From: Thiothrix eikelboomii
GTDB taxonomy: Bacteria; Pseudomonadota; Gammaproteobacteria; Thiotrichales; Thiotrichaceae
Direction of reading: 5' to 3'
NCBI RefSeq assembly: GCF_900167255.1
Contig: NZ_FUYB01000003.1
Location: 124,001-188,000 of the forward strand
Length of the DNA stretch: 64,000 bases
Shown here: piece after piece, positions 34,187-43,164 of the stretch
Layout: each line of letters starts with the position of its first letter
How positions within the stretch are numbered: position 1 is the first letter of the stretch
The notes under the pieces: model-generated
Seen by the model: only the letters and a program-made list of their open reading frames with translations
Databases searched by the model: none
What the model was told of the DNA's origin: nothing
Position numbers and translations under genes: made by a program

Positions 34187-37100
34187 TTAGACACTGATTT
34201 TTTGAACACTCATTGGAGCATCTATGACGGGTGACTTAGTTGGCTGTTGGAGCTTTTCTGGAAATAACCGCTTGACTACCAGAAAAAATAACGGCGCAAA
34301 GAAAATACCGAAAATAGTCGCTGCGATCATGCCACCCAATACGCCCGTGCCGACAGCATGCCGACTACCCGCCCCCGCACCACTACTAAATACTAACGGC
34401 AATACCCCTAAAATAAAGGCAAACGAGGTCATTAAAATCGGCCGTAACCGAATCCGCACTGCTTCTAAAGTCGCTGGAATTAAAGCATAACCTTGCAGCA
34501 GTAAATTACGCGCAAATTCAACAATCATAATCGCATTCTTAGCCGCCAGACCGATGGTGGTTAATAAACCCACTTGGAAATACACATCATTATTTAAGCC
34601 TCGTAGCTCAGTCGCCATGACAGCGCCCAAGATACCAAGGGGTACAACTAAAATTACCGCAAATGGAATCGACCAACTTTCATACAATGCAGCCAACGCT
34701 AAAAACACCACGAGAACCGATAAGGCATATAATAAGGGCGCTTGCGCTCCCGATTTGGCCTCTTGATAGGATAAACCGGTCCATTCAAAACCAATCCCCT
34801 CCGGTAGTTGGCCAACTAGCTCCGCCACAATCTGCATGGCTGTCCCTGAGCTTACCCCCTCAACCGGTGCACCAGTGACCTCCACAGCACTAATCCCATT
34901 GAAGCGCTCTAATAGTGGAGGCCCTTTAGTCCATTGTCCTTTCGAGAAACTAGAAAAAGGCACCATATCGCCCGCTGCATTGCGCACAAACCAACGGTCC
35001 AAATCTTCAGGCATCATCCGGCTTGCCGCCTCGCCTTGCAGATAAACCTTTTTCACCCGCCCACGATCAATAAAATTACTCACATAAGAACCACCCCACG
35101 CTGTCGATAAGGTATCGTTAATGGTATTAATCGAGATTCCCATCGCACTGGCTTGCAACACATCAATGTCCACCTGATATTGACTGCTATCATCCATGCC
35201 ATTCGCACGTACCGCCGTTAAGCGCGGATCTTGCGAAGCCGCTTTAAGAAACTGATCTCTTGCTTGCATTAAAGCTTCATGCCCTAAACCTGCTCGATCT
35301 TGAATCTCCACCGAGAAACCCGCCGAATTCCCTAAGCCACGTACAGCCGGTGGCGCGTTCACCACCACTCGCGCCTCTTGAATGGTACGGAGTTTACCCG
35401 AGGCACGCTTAGCTATCGCTTGAGCCGTCTGATCAGGGCGTTTACGCTGATCCCAATCGACTAACCGCACAAACAACCGCGCTACATTTTGCGCATTGCC
35501 TGCTGTCCCGACACCCCCAACGGCCATGACCGCTTTGAGTACATCCTTTTCATTTTCTAAAAAATACTTCTCTACTTTAGCCACCACTTTTAAGGTATTT
35601 TCTTGGGTAGAACCGGGCGGCAACCGTACTTGCACAAACAAAGTACCTTGATCTTCATCGGGTAAAAACGAGGTCGGTAAGCGCACAAATAAATAACTCA
35701 TCAAACCGATGATTAATACGTAAATCAGTAAATAACGTGCTGGCTTATTTAACATACCACCGACCATGCGCTGATAACGCTGACTGCTACGGCTAAAGCC
35801 ACGATTAAACCAGCCAGCCCAACCTTTTTTGTCCTGAGCATCGCTCGCTTTTAATAAGGAGGCACACAGGGCGGGGGTGAGAATCAAGGCAACTCCTACT
35901 GATAAGGTGATGGCTGACACCAAGGTGATTGAAAACTGTCGATAGATCACCCCAGTTGAACCACCAAAGAAGGCCATCGGTACAAACACCGCTGCCAGCA
36001 CGAGGGCAATACCAATTAAAGCCCCAGTAATTTGCTGCATCGACTTACGGGTCGCCTCACGCGGGGATAAATGCTCGTCATGCATTAAACGCTCGACATT
36101 TTCGACCACGACGATCGCATCATCTACCAATAAGCCAATTGCCAAGACCATCGCAAACAAAGTCAGGGTATTAATCGAATAGCCAAAAATATTCAAGATT
36201 GCCAGCGTACCCAACAGCACAATCGGCACGGTAATCGCCGGAATTAAGGTGGCACGAAAACTTTGGAGAAAAATAAACATAACGATGAAGACTAAAACCA
36301 TCGCTTCGGCTAAGGTAACAAGTACACCTTGAATAGAAATTTTAATAAAAGGTGAAGCATCATACGTAATAATTGCAGTTAAACCGGGTGGGAAATAAGC
36401 TTCAAGCTCCTTGAGCTTCGCTTTAACGGCCTCGGCTGTGGTCAGTGCATTCGCACCACTGGCTAACGTCACCGATAACCCCCCCGATGCTTGGCCACCG
36501 ATTCTTGATACCACATCATAACTTTCGCTGCCCAGCTCCACCCGCGCAAGATCCGCAAGGCGCACTACTCCGCCCGTGGTATTAGCCTTGACCGTAATCG
36601 CATTGAATTGCTCTGCGGTTTGCAAGGTGGATTGAGCCGTGACCGTGACATTCATCGGTTGATTGGGCAGTGCAGGCGTGCCACCTAATTGCCCCGCTGA
36701 AATTTGGGTATTTTGTGCTTGAATCGCCGCTTTCACCTCCGTAGTGGTGACTTTATACATACTCATTTTTAAGGGATCGAGCCAAATACGCATGGCATAG
36801 GGCGCCCCAAAAATTTGGGTATTGCCTACCCCCTCGACCCGACTAATCGGATCTTGAATCTGAGTGGTAATATAATCGGCAATCTCCGTTTGGCTCATCT
36901 GCCCGTTCGTCGAGGTGAAGCCAATAATCTGTAAAAAGCCACTCGAGCTTTTACTGACTCGCGTCCCTTGTTGTTGGACAGCAGCCGGTAACTGCGGTAA
37001 GGCTAACTGCAGTTTATTTTGCACCTCCACTTGAGCTAAATCAGGATCAGTATCCGCTGAAAAGCTCAAATCCACCCGTGCACTCCCTGAGGAGCTACTG

Positions 37101-37342
37101 GTTGAGCTGATATATTGCAGACCATCCAGCCCTGTCATTTTTTGTTCAATAATCTGTGTGACTGAATCCTCTACTGTTTTTGCCGAAGCCCCGGGATAAG
37201 ACGCCGACACCGAAATAGTCGGGGGTGCAATATCAGGATATTGAGCAACCGGCAGTTGGGGAATGGATAAGACCCCGGCTAGCATGACAATAATCGCCAG
37301 CACCCAAGCAAATATTGGTCGGTCAATAAAGAATAAAGACAT
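34187..37342 (-). CDS. RND multidrug efflux permease, HAE1 (AcrB/MexB) type
   Basis: A 1051-residue inner-membrane proton antiporter with twelve membrane segments and two large periplasmic loops. Proton-relay residues are present: the Asp pair in IGLLVDDAIVVVENVERLM and the lysine in GLAAKNAIMIVEFA. The N-terminus (MSLFFIDRPIFAWVLAIIVMLAG) and segments such as QNTQISAGQLG are typical of hydrophobe/amphiphile exporters. No periplasmic adaptor or outer-membrane channel gene is adjacent: downstream is the cation exchanger, upstream a divergent MFS gene. It must recruit partners encoded elsewhere. Confidence 0.93.
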   Translation of the reverse strand: MSLFFIDRPIFAWVLAIIVMLAGVLSIPQLPVAQYPDIAPPTISVSASYPGASAKTVEDSVTQIIEQKMTGLDGLQYISSTSSSSGSARVDLSFSADTDPDLAQVEVQNKLQLALPQLPAAVQQQGTRVSKSSSGFLQIIGFTSTNGQMSQTEIADYITTQIQDPISRVEGVGNTQIFGAPYAMRIWLDPLKMSMYKVTTTEVKAAIQAQNTQISAGQLGGTPALPNQPMNVTVTAQSTLQTAEQFNAITVKANTTGGVVRLADLARVELGSESYDVVSRIGGQASGGLSVTLASGANALTTAEAVKAKLKELEAYFPPGLTAIITYDASPFIKISIQGVLVTLAEAMVLVFIVMFIFLQSFRATLIPAITVPIVLLGTLAILNIFGYSINTLTLFAMVLAIGLLVDDAIVVVENVERLMHDEHLSPREATRKSMQQITGALIGIALVLAAVFVPMAFFGGSTGVIYRQFSITLVSAITLSVGVALILTPALCASLLKASDAQDKKGWAGWFNRGFSRSSQRYQRMVGGMLNKPARYLLIYVLIIGLMSYLFVRLPTSFLPDEDQGTLFVQVRLPPGSTQENTLKVVAKVEKYFLENEKDVLKAVMAVGGVGTAGNAQNVARLFVRLVDWDQRKRPDQTAQAIAKRASGKLRTIQEARVVVNAPPAVRGLGNSAGFSVEIQDRAGLGHEALMQARDQFLKAASQDPRLTAVRANGMDDSSQYQVDIDVLQASAMGISINTINDTLSTAWGGSYVSNFIDRGRVKKVYLQGEAASRMMPEDLDRWFVRNAAGDMVPFSSFSKGQWTKGPPLLERFNGISAVEVTGAPVEGVSSGTAMQIVAELVGQLPEGIGFEWTGLSYQEAKSGAQAPLLYALSVLVVFLALAALYESWSIPFAVILVVPLGILGAVMATELRGLNNDVYFQVGLLTTIGLAAKNAIMIVEFARNLLLQGYALIPATLEAVRIRLRPILMTSFAFILGVLPLVFSSGAGAGSRHAVGTGVLGGMIAATIFGIFFAPLFFLVVKRLFPEKLQQPTKSPVIDAPMSVQKISV

Positions 37343-37524
37343 CTTAGCCTGCTACCCAGAATCTATAATCAAGATAGTGTAAGACTTTGCGTCACAGTGC
37401 TCAAACAGCAGCTATTTTCCTAAGGCATGGAGTAAAACCTGCAGATTATTTCTTAGCCCTAGGTTGCCCCTCACCGCATTTGTGCCTAATATCCAGCATG
37501 GCAACCTAACTAGGACTCATCATA

Positions 37525-38799
37525 ATGGCAACTAGCTATCCCACTCCGACTGTGAAAGAGCGTTGGGCTTGGGCTTTTTATGATTGGGCTAATTCGGCGT
37601 TTATTACTACCGTCATGGTTGCTTTTTTCCCGATTTTTTTTCGTAACTATTGGGCCAGCGAACTCCCCTCTGAAGAAGTCACCCTACATTTAGGTACAGC
37701 CAATGCCTTAGCCAGTTTATCGGTGATGCTTTTAGCACCGTTTTTAGGCGCAATCGCCGACCGAGGGGGCATTAAAAAACCGCTGATGGCGGTCTTTGTG
37801 GTTTTAGGTGTCTGTGCCACCTTACTGTTGACCGTGATTGGGCAAAATCAATGGCAATGGGCGATGTTTGCCTTCGTACTCGCGGTAGTGGGCTTTTTGG
37901 GAGCGAATATTTTTTATGATTCGCTGCTAGTCGATGTGGCTGAGGAAAAAGATTTTAATCGCGTGTCTGCTTTAGGCTATGGTTTAGGCTATCTAGGGGG
38001 AGGCCTCCTCTTTTCGCTCTGTGTGCTCATGAGTTTACACCCTGAATGGTTTGGTTTAGCCGATAGCAGCAGTGCAGTACGTTGGTCTTTTGGCGTGACC
38101 GCTGTCTGGTGGGCAGGATTTTCGATTCCACTGTGGCTGCTGGTTCATCAAAAGTCCGGCAACAGCGCACTTCCCCGACCCGCCTTAGGTCGTTTACTGG
38201 TTGAGGGCTGGCAAGATTTTATGGATACCTTCCGGCATATTCGCCAGCTCAAGTCGGTTGGTTTATTCTTACTGGCTTATTGGTTCTATATTGATGGGGT
38301 GGATACCATCATCGTCATGTCGGTGGACTATGGACAAACCTTAGGTTTACCCGAAACTAGCTTAATTACCGCCTTATTAATTACCCAATTTATCGCCTTT
38401 CCAGCGGCCATCTTGTTTGGTTTTTTAGGGAATAAAATTGGTGCTAAACGTGGGATTTTAGTCGGCCTAGCCGCTTATATGGTTATTACCTTGGGTGCTT
38501 CGCAGATCGTATCGGTGAACGGCTTTTATGCCCTAGCACTCTGTGTAGGCTTAGTGCAAGGGGGAGTACAAGCACTCAGCCGCTCTTTATATGCCAGCCT
38601 CATTCCTGCTGAGCAAGCCGCTAAGTTCTTTGGCTTTTATAATATGCTTGGCAAATTCGCCGCAGTCTTAGGGCCTTTATTAGTCGGCTGGTTTGGTGTT
38701 TTAACGGGATCATCACGCTTAGGTCTATTAGCTGTGCTAATCTTATTTATTATAGGTGGCATTTTATTATGGCGGGTGCCGCTACCTAAGCGATCCTAA
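37525..38799 (+). CDS. MFS transporter, UMF1/Atg22-like family
   Basis: A 424-residue inner-membrane protein with about twelve hydrophobic segments. The N-terminus (VKERWAWAFYDWANSAFITTVMVAFFPIFF) with WAFYDWANSAF is the signature of the UMF1 family related to yeast vacuolar Atg22, proposed to export amino acids. The later FPAAILFGFLGNKIGAKRGI loop matches the MFS loop between repeats. It is divergent from the RND pump gene across 180 bp. Substrate is unknown. Confidence 0.85.
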   Translation: MATSYPTPTVKERWAWAFYDWANSAFITTVMVAFFPIFFRNYWASELPSEEVTLHLGTANALASLSVMLLAPFLGAIADRGGIKKPLMAVFVVLGVCATLLLTVIGQNQWQWAMFAFVLAVVGFLGANIFYDSLLVDVAEEKDFNRVSALGYGLGYLGGGLLFSLCVLMSLHPEWFGLADSSSAVRWSFGVTAVWWAGFSIPLWLLVHQKSGNSALPRPALGRLLVEGWQDFMDTFRHIRQLKSVGLFLLAYWFYIDGVDTIIVMSVDYGQTLGLPETSLITALLITQFIAFPAAILFGFLGNKIGAKRGILVGLAAYMVITLGASQIVSVNGFYALALCVGLVQGGVQALSRSLYASLIPAEQAAKFFGFYNMLGKFAAVLGPLLVGWFGVLTGSSRLGLLAVLILFIIGGILLWRVPLPKRS

Positions 38800-38877
38800 A
38801 CCAGCACTAAAAACTAAAATTCAGCCATCACTACTTAAAATTATTTATTAAAAAAATGAAATTGACGGAGATCACTA

Positions 38878-39363
38878 ATGATTCAATTTGAATTAATTCA
38901 AGCGTGGGAAAGTGTTGAGCGGATGTTTGCAGTCGTGACCTTTGATCCCCAAGGTCATATTCTCGACCTGAATCCATTATTTCTTAGCACGATGGGTTAT
39001 AGCAGTAAAGAAGAATTAGTCGGCCAACACCATCGTATGTTCTGTTCACAGGCTTATGCCGCCTCTCAAGATTATTTAGTCTTCTGGACGAAACTCGCCG
39101 CTGGTGAGCGAGTGAGTGGAGCTTTCCGGCGCGTTCTCAAAGACGGTAATGAGATCTTTCTGTATGCCGAATATGCGCCTATCCGCGATGAGTCGGGTCA
39201 GGTTATCAAAGTCCTGAAAGTAGCACAGAATGTGTCTCGAATCGCTGAAGGGATGGCCCGACAGTTAGGCATCAACCCTAAACTGGCAGATCGTTTAATG
39301 AGTATGGAACTACAAAAAAACCCGACCGCCTTGGGGAGTGGACAGAATGCGGGACTAAATTAA
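38878..39363 (+). CDS. Stand-alone PAS-domain protein
   Basis: A 161-residue soluble protein. Residues about 10-125 are one PAS domain of the chemoreceptor/BdlA type, with GQHHRMFCSQAYAASQDY, FWTKLAAGERVSGAFRR and LYAEYAPIRDESGQVIKVLK. Proteins of this type normally have a methyl-accepting or kinase domain; here there is only a short tail of about 35 residues. It may sense redox or a bound cofactor and act through a partner. No signalling gene is adjacent. Confidence 0.8.
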   Translation: MIQFELIQAWESVERMFAVVTFDPQGHILDLNPLFLSTMGYSSKEELVGQHHRMFCSQAYAASQDYLVFWTKLAAGERVSGAFRRVLKDGNEIFLYAEYAPIRDESGQVIKVLKVAQNVSRIAEGMARQLGINPKLADRLMSMELQKNPTALGSGQNAGLN

Positions 39364-39433
39364 TGCTATTTTTAGCGGAAGGCTGGTATGATTCTTATCT
39401 AAATCCAAGTCTAACCCATCACTCATCACCGCT

Positions 39434-40606
39434 ATGAAACAAACTATTCAACGCTTTTTAGCTTTAGAATCAGCCAGTGGCATTCTATTAGTCATTGCTG
39501 CTGTATTAGCTATGCTTGTGGTTAATTCACCGTTGAAAGACTGGTATGAACTCCTGCTCAATACCCCAGTTGCCGTACAAATTGGCGCTTTAAAAATCGC
39601 CAAGCCGTTGTTGCTTTGGGTAAATGATGGCCTGATGGCTTTATTCTTTCTAACCGTTGGCTTAGAAATTAAACGCGAAGTAGTCGACGGTGAACTCTCT
39701 GATTTATCCAAGGCGGCTTTACCCGTGATCGCAGCCATTGGCGGTATGCTGGCACCTGCCTTGGTTTATGCTCTGATCAATTATGACGATTCGCAAGCCA
39801 TGCGTGGCTGGGCGGTACCCACTGCTACTGATATTGCCTTTGCTTTAGGCGTTTTATCGCTGTTAGGAAAACAAGTACCGGCAAGTTTGAAACTATTTTT
39901 GCTAACCCTCGCCATTGTTGATGACTTAGGCGCCATTGTGATTATTGCCGTGTTCTATACCACCCAGCTTTCGGCTTTATCTTTAAGTGTGGCCGCAGGT
40001 GCTTTGCTGGTCTTATTCATCTTAAATCGCCGAGGTGTCTTATCGCTGACACCGTATTTATTAGTGGGTCTGGTAATGTGGATTGCTGTTTTAAAATCGG
40101 GGGTACATGCCACCTTAGCGGGGGTATTACTGGCCTTTTTTATTCCACTACGTGCTCCTGAAGACAGCGAGCATACCTTGGCTGAGCGTTTAGAGCATGA
40201 TTTACATGGATCCGTCGTTTATGTCATTTTGCCACTGTTTGCTTTTATGAACACAGGTGTTTCTTTAGCCGGACTTTCCTTCCATTCTATCTTAGAACCC
40301 ATTCCTTTAGGCATTGCCGCAGGCTTATTTATAGGTAAGCAATTAGGTATTTTTGGTGCTTGCTGGTTAGCAATTAAACTCAAGCTAGCTCAGTTACCGA
40401 CTGGGGTAGGATTTTGGGAATTATACGGTGTCGCTATTTTAGGTGGCATCGGTTTTACGATGAGCTTGTTTATTAGCTCACTGGCCTTTCAGCAAGAAGG
40501 TGAAGCTTTGGTCACGAATGATCGCTTAGGAATTTTAGTCGGCTCTATTTTATCGGCAGTGATCGGTTATCTCGTATTAAAATGGCGGCTGACACGCCAC
40601 CCTTAA
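39434..40606 (+). CDS. nhaA: Na+/H+ antiporter NhaA
   Basis: A 390-residue inner-membrane antiporter for sodium and pH homeostasis. The ion-binding aspartate pair is present in [19 protein letters not shown], and the [18 protein letters not shown] segment is typical. About twelve hydrophobic segments and family-normal length. It ends just before an inverted repeat that may terminate transcription in both directions. Confidence 0.95.
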   Translation: MKQTIQRFLALESASGILLVIAAVLAMLVVNSPLKDWYELLLNTPVAVQIGALKIAKPLLLWVNDGLMALFFLTVGLEIKREVVDGELSDLSKAALPVIAAIGGMLAPALVYALINYDDSQAMRGWAVPTATDIAFALGVLSLLGKQVPASLKLFLLTLAIVDDLGAIVIIAVFYTTQLSALSLSVAAGALLVLFILNRRGVLSLTPYLLVGLVMWIAVLKSGVHATLAGVLLAFFIPLRAPEDSEHTLAERLEHDLHGSVVYVILPLFAFMNTGVSLAGLSFHSILEPIPLGIAAGLFIGKQLGIFGACWLAIKLKLAQLPTGVGFWELYGVAILGGIGFTMSLFISSLAFQQEGEALVTNDRLGILVGSILSAVIGYLVLKWRLTRHP

Positions 40607-40633
40607 GTCACTGATTAAGCTAATATAACACGC

Positions 40634-40676
40634 AACCCCGCAGCCCAATACATCAATCACTCAAGGCTGCGTGGTT
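40634..40676. terminator. Probable bidirectional terminator
   Basis: AACCCCGCAGCC (40634-40645) pairs with GGCTGCGTGGTT (40665-40676) with one mismatch around a 19-nt loop. The stem can extend by CGC/GCG across a bulged A. It lies between the convergent nhaA and coiled-coil genes. Flanking A/T-rich tracts are short. Confidence 0.5.
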
Positions 40677-40695
40677 AGCGAGTCAATTAATTTAA

Positions 40696-41325
40696 TTAAT
40701 TTGAGGTAAATGCATTCGCTAAAGTTTGAAACTCTTGGTCAGCCCGCGAATTATACTCTTGGAACTGCCGATATTTTTTATAGGCAGCATTTAAATTTTC
40801 TAAGGCACTTAAGCGTAAGGCTTGTAAAATAACCAAATCCAATTCGCTACGCATGGCAGTTAATAATTGTGGCAAATTTTGCCGATCAGTTTCCACTGCG
40901 GCTTGCATTTGCTGCAACTTAGCCAATAAAGACTCATGATGAGAGCCTTGGAGCAGCTCTTTTAATTCTGCAAATTCGGTTGCAAGCTGAGCTTCATCAG
41001 CGGGGACAGCGATAGGATTCGCCTGTTGTGCAGCTAGTTGCGTTAATATCTCTTGCAACTCTTGCTGCGCCACCCCAATGGCATGTTTATGTAGATTCAG
41101 CTTGCTACGTAATTCTTGTTGTGCCTGTTTGGCGCGCATAATCGACGCGGCCAATACCTGATAAGAATAGCCTAACCGTTTTAATAATTGCAGCTCCTCA
41201 TCCTCAGGCAAGGCCACTGCTTGCACCAGCTCAGCCGCATTAGAGTGAGAGTTAGAATTAGAATGATGGGAAGTTTCATTAACCCAGCCCGGATTAGGCG
41301 GTGAATACAGTTCAGATGCAGTCAT
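40696..41325 (-). CDS. Coiled-coil protein, unknown function
   Basis: A 209-residue soluble protein. A short Pro/Ser/Asn/His-rich N-terminus (with SNSNSHSN) is followed by long alanine/leucine/glutamine-rich helices predicted to coil (AKQAQQELRSKLNLHKHAIG, QELQEILTQLAAQ, LLAKLQQMQAAVETDRQN). There are no signal peptide, membrane segment or cysteines. I recognise no family. It is a single gene between nhaA and a TonB remnant. Confidence 0.6.
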   Translation of the reverse strand: MTASELYSPPNPGWVNETSHHSNSNSHSNAAELVQAVALPEDEELQLLKRLGYSYQVLAASIMRAKQAQQELRSKLNLHKHAIGVAQQELQEILTQLAAQQANPIAVPADEAQLATEFAELKELLQGSHHESLLAKLQQMQAAVETDRQNLPQLLTAMRSELDLVILQALRLSALENLNAAYKKYRQFQEYNSRADQEFQTLANAFTSN

Positions 41326-41467
41326 TGTTTAGCCCTTGATATAATAATTATGACATGACAAGTTATAAATTTAATTTATCTTAAAAGGTTTTGAGTTCAG
41401 GTGCAAATCTTAAGGTTGAACGACTCAGCCGAATTCAATCACCCGTTTCAAATCCTCCTTTTTAACC

Positions 41468-41710
41468 CTATCCGCTGAGCTTAAAGCGTACTGGCAATTG
41501 CACGATGGAAGGTATCGGCTTGCCGTCTCGCTGAGCTGGCATAAATGACCAGCTACGAACGGCTTTGAGCGCTGCTGCATCTAGACTGGCATTACCAAGG
41601 ATTGATAGAGGCGCACCGCCGACACTCCCAGCAAAGTAAGAAGGCGACCACAGTGAGTCTGATTTTTTGCATATCCAGTGCTCACGGATAGAGCCAAATT
41701 CTTGTTTCAA
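41468..41710 (-). pseudogene. TonB C-terminal domain remnant
   Basis: The last about 35 codons read SLDAAALKAVRSWSFMPAQR then DGKPIPSIVQLPVRFKLSG, the classic end of a TonB-type energy-transducing domain. The preceding sequence does not match the rest of the domain, no ATG is found, and no proline-rich region or membrane anchor is encoded upstream. It is most likely the decayed 3' end of a tonB gene. Confidence 0.65.
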
Positions 41711-41858
41711 TTTTCAGCTAGACTCATTGAATACGTTGCCCCGATATTTAGTGATAAAAATTAAATGGGCGTGCAGCATGATGCTTTGAATTTAAGCTTA
41801 TTAGGCCGCTATAACCAAGCAGCCTTGATTATCATGGATAAAGTGGGCTGGAAATAAA

Positions 41859-42212
41859 CTATAAATCCAGCATTAATTTCAAGGGTTTACGCATACCCGC
41901 CACTTTACAGGCTTGCTGTGCATAACCCCTTGGAAACAAAGTATATAAATACTTGCGAGTCGCCTTTTCTGCGCCCCACTGTTCTTTCATAAACTTCAGC
42001 ACTTTACGTGCTTCGGGGACACTGGCATGTTGCTCAAAATAATCGCGCACAAACCAAACAATTTCGCGTGGCTCACCCAGCAATTCGACTTCAGCCTCAG
42101 CGGCTAAGACTTCGGCAAGGGCTTCTGACCAATCCTCAGGATTGAGCAGATAGCCTTCATTATCGCGGGGGATGGAAGTGATAGAGTTGGGTCTAAGGTT
42201 TAGATCTTGCAT
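41859..42212 (-). CDS. DsrC/TusE-family protein lacking the terminal cysteine
   Basis: A 117-residue protein of the DsrC/TusE/DsvC family, small sulfur-carrier or sulfur-regulatory proteins. Family marks: DNEGYLLNPEDWSEALAEVLA near the start, PREIVWFVRDYFEQHASVPEARKVLKFM in the middle, and YLYTLFPRGYAQQACKVAGM at the end. DsrC proteins carry two cysteines near the C-terminus, 11 residues apart, and TusE keeps the terminal one. Here only the upstream cysteine (QQACK) remains; the terminal position is Leu and the tail is KPLKLMLDL. It cannot make the trisulfide as DsrC does. A regulatory or other partner role is likely. No dsr or tus gene is nearby. Confidence 0.85.
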   Translation of the reverse strand: MQDLNLRPNSITSIPRDNEGYLLNPEDWSEALAEVLAAEAEVELLGEPREIVWFVRDYFEQHASVPEARKVLKFMKEQWGAEKATRKYLYTLFPRGYAQQACKVAGMRKPLKLMLDL

Positions 42213-42249
42213 GACTAGCTCCTAGTACACTCTGAAGCTTTCAGCATAC

Positions 42250-43164
42250 TCAGCCCTTAACTCCAGCTATATCTTCCTCAAGAGATAGAGAGCTTGCCTG
42301 CTTTTGCTTTAGGAGCACCAAATACCGATGCAGCATTTCCGTCGCCAAGCCATGCAATACCAACCGAAACCCAGCTTTTAAAGTGGAGTGTGGGACTAAA
42401 GGATGACGATTATTCACCAACATCACCGGCAAAGGATCATTGAGAATTTTCCCCACATACAGCGCCATCGTTTCATCCAGTTGCAAAGAATTCACTGAGC
42501 GCCAAAAATCATTATCCGTTAAGAAGAGCTGAAAAATGGGTGTATATAACTCAATCGCGGTTTGAATATCCAGCTTATTAAATGCTGTCGTCGGTATCTC
42601 CCGAATCGGGAAAGCACCCTCGGTAATCGCCGAGAAATTCAACCGCTTAGGAGCAATAATCTCGCGCCCTTGTACTTTCAAAGCTAGATTCAACTGGGTA
42701 ATAAAATTAAATAAGTTTAAATCATGCTTTAAAAAAGCCTCATCACTGAGTTCGTCTAAGGTCTGAAAGCGCATAAAATGTAGGGGAGGAATTTCAATCC
42801 CGGGCAAATTGTCCAAGATAAAGCGCTGAATCTCACTACCCAAGGTAAAATGGCGCAAGATAAAAGTATTGGCTTGAGGACTGACGAAGTTTTTTAACCC
42901 CCAAACAATCGTTTTATGTAAAGCCACAGACTGCCGCCATTGTGGTAACAGCGTTTTAAGCAATTGATTAAAAATAATCATAGCTCGTGCAAGGGGACGC
43001 ACTATCGGCAACAGATATTGACGACTTTTGCGGCTACTATCTATTAACCAAGCTTGTTTAACTTCAGGTGACAACGGGGTGAGCGTATCGACATACAAGG
43101 TATACCAAGGGTTAGGGTCATCGGGATTATCCTGCCAGTTTGACCAATCAGAGGGCGCTTTCAC
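42250..43164 (-). CDS. Unknown protein coupled to the ketosynthase-diiron fusion
   Basis: A 304-residue soluble protein that I cannot assign. It is helix-rich, with tryptophans at the start (WSNWQDNPDDPNPWYTLY) and segments like LLPQWRQSVALHKTIVWG, TFILRHFTLGSEIQRFILDN and FRLVLHGLATEMLHRYLVLL. Histidines in LRHFTLGSE, NNRHPLVPH and VLHGLATEMLHRYL could bind metal, but no known motif is clear. It starts with GTG inside the stop of the ketosynthase gene (GTGA overlap), so the two proteins are probably made together and act in one pathway. Confidence 0.65.
   Translation of the reverse strand: MKAPSDWSNWQDNPDDPNPWYTLYVDTLTPLSPEVKQAWLIDSSRKSRQYLLPIVRPLARAMIIFNQLLKTLLPQWRQSVALHKTIVWGLKNFVSPQANTFILRHFTLGSEIQRFILDNLPGIEIPPLHFMRFQTLDELSDEAFLKHDLNLFNFITQLNLALKVQGREIIAPKRLNFSAITEGAFPIREIPTTAFNKLDIQTAIELYTPIFQLFLTDNDFWRSVNSLQLDETMALYVGKILNDPLPVMLVNNRHPLVPHSTLKAGFRLVLHGLATEMLHRYLVLLKQKQASSLSLEEDIAGVKG

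Noticed and set aside
40696-41325. Coiled-coil protein as a phage or secretion-system component
   Set aside because: No phage, secretion or structural genes are nearby and the sequence is low in information, so no function is proposed.
41765-41857. 30-codon plus-strand frame starting MGVQHDALNLSLLGRYNQA
   Set aside because: It is preceded immediately by an in-frame stop, has no ribosome binding site and no recognisable motif. It could be a gene fragment but cannot be supported.
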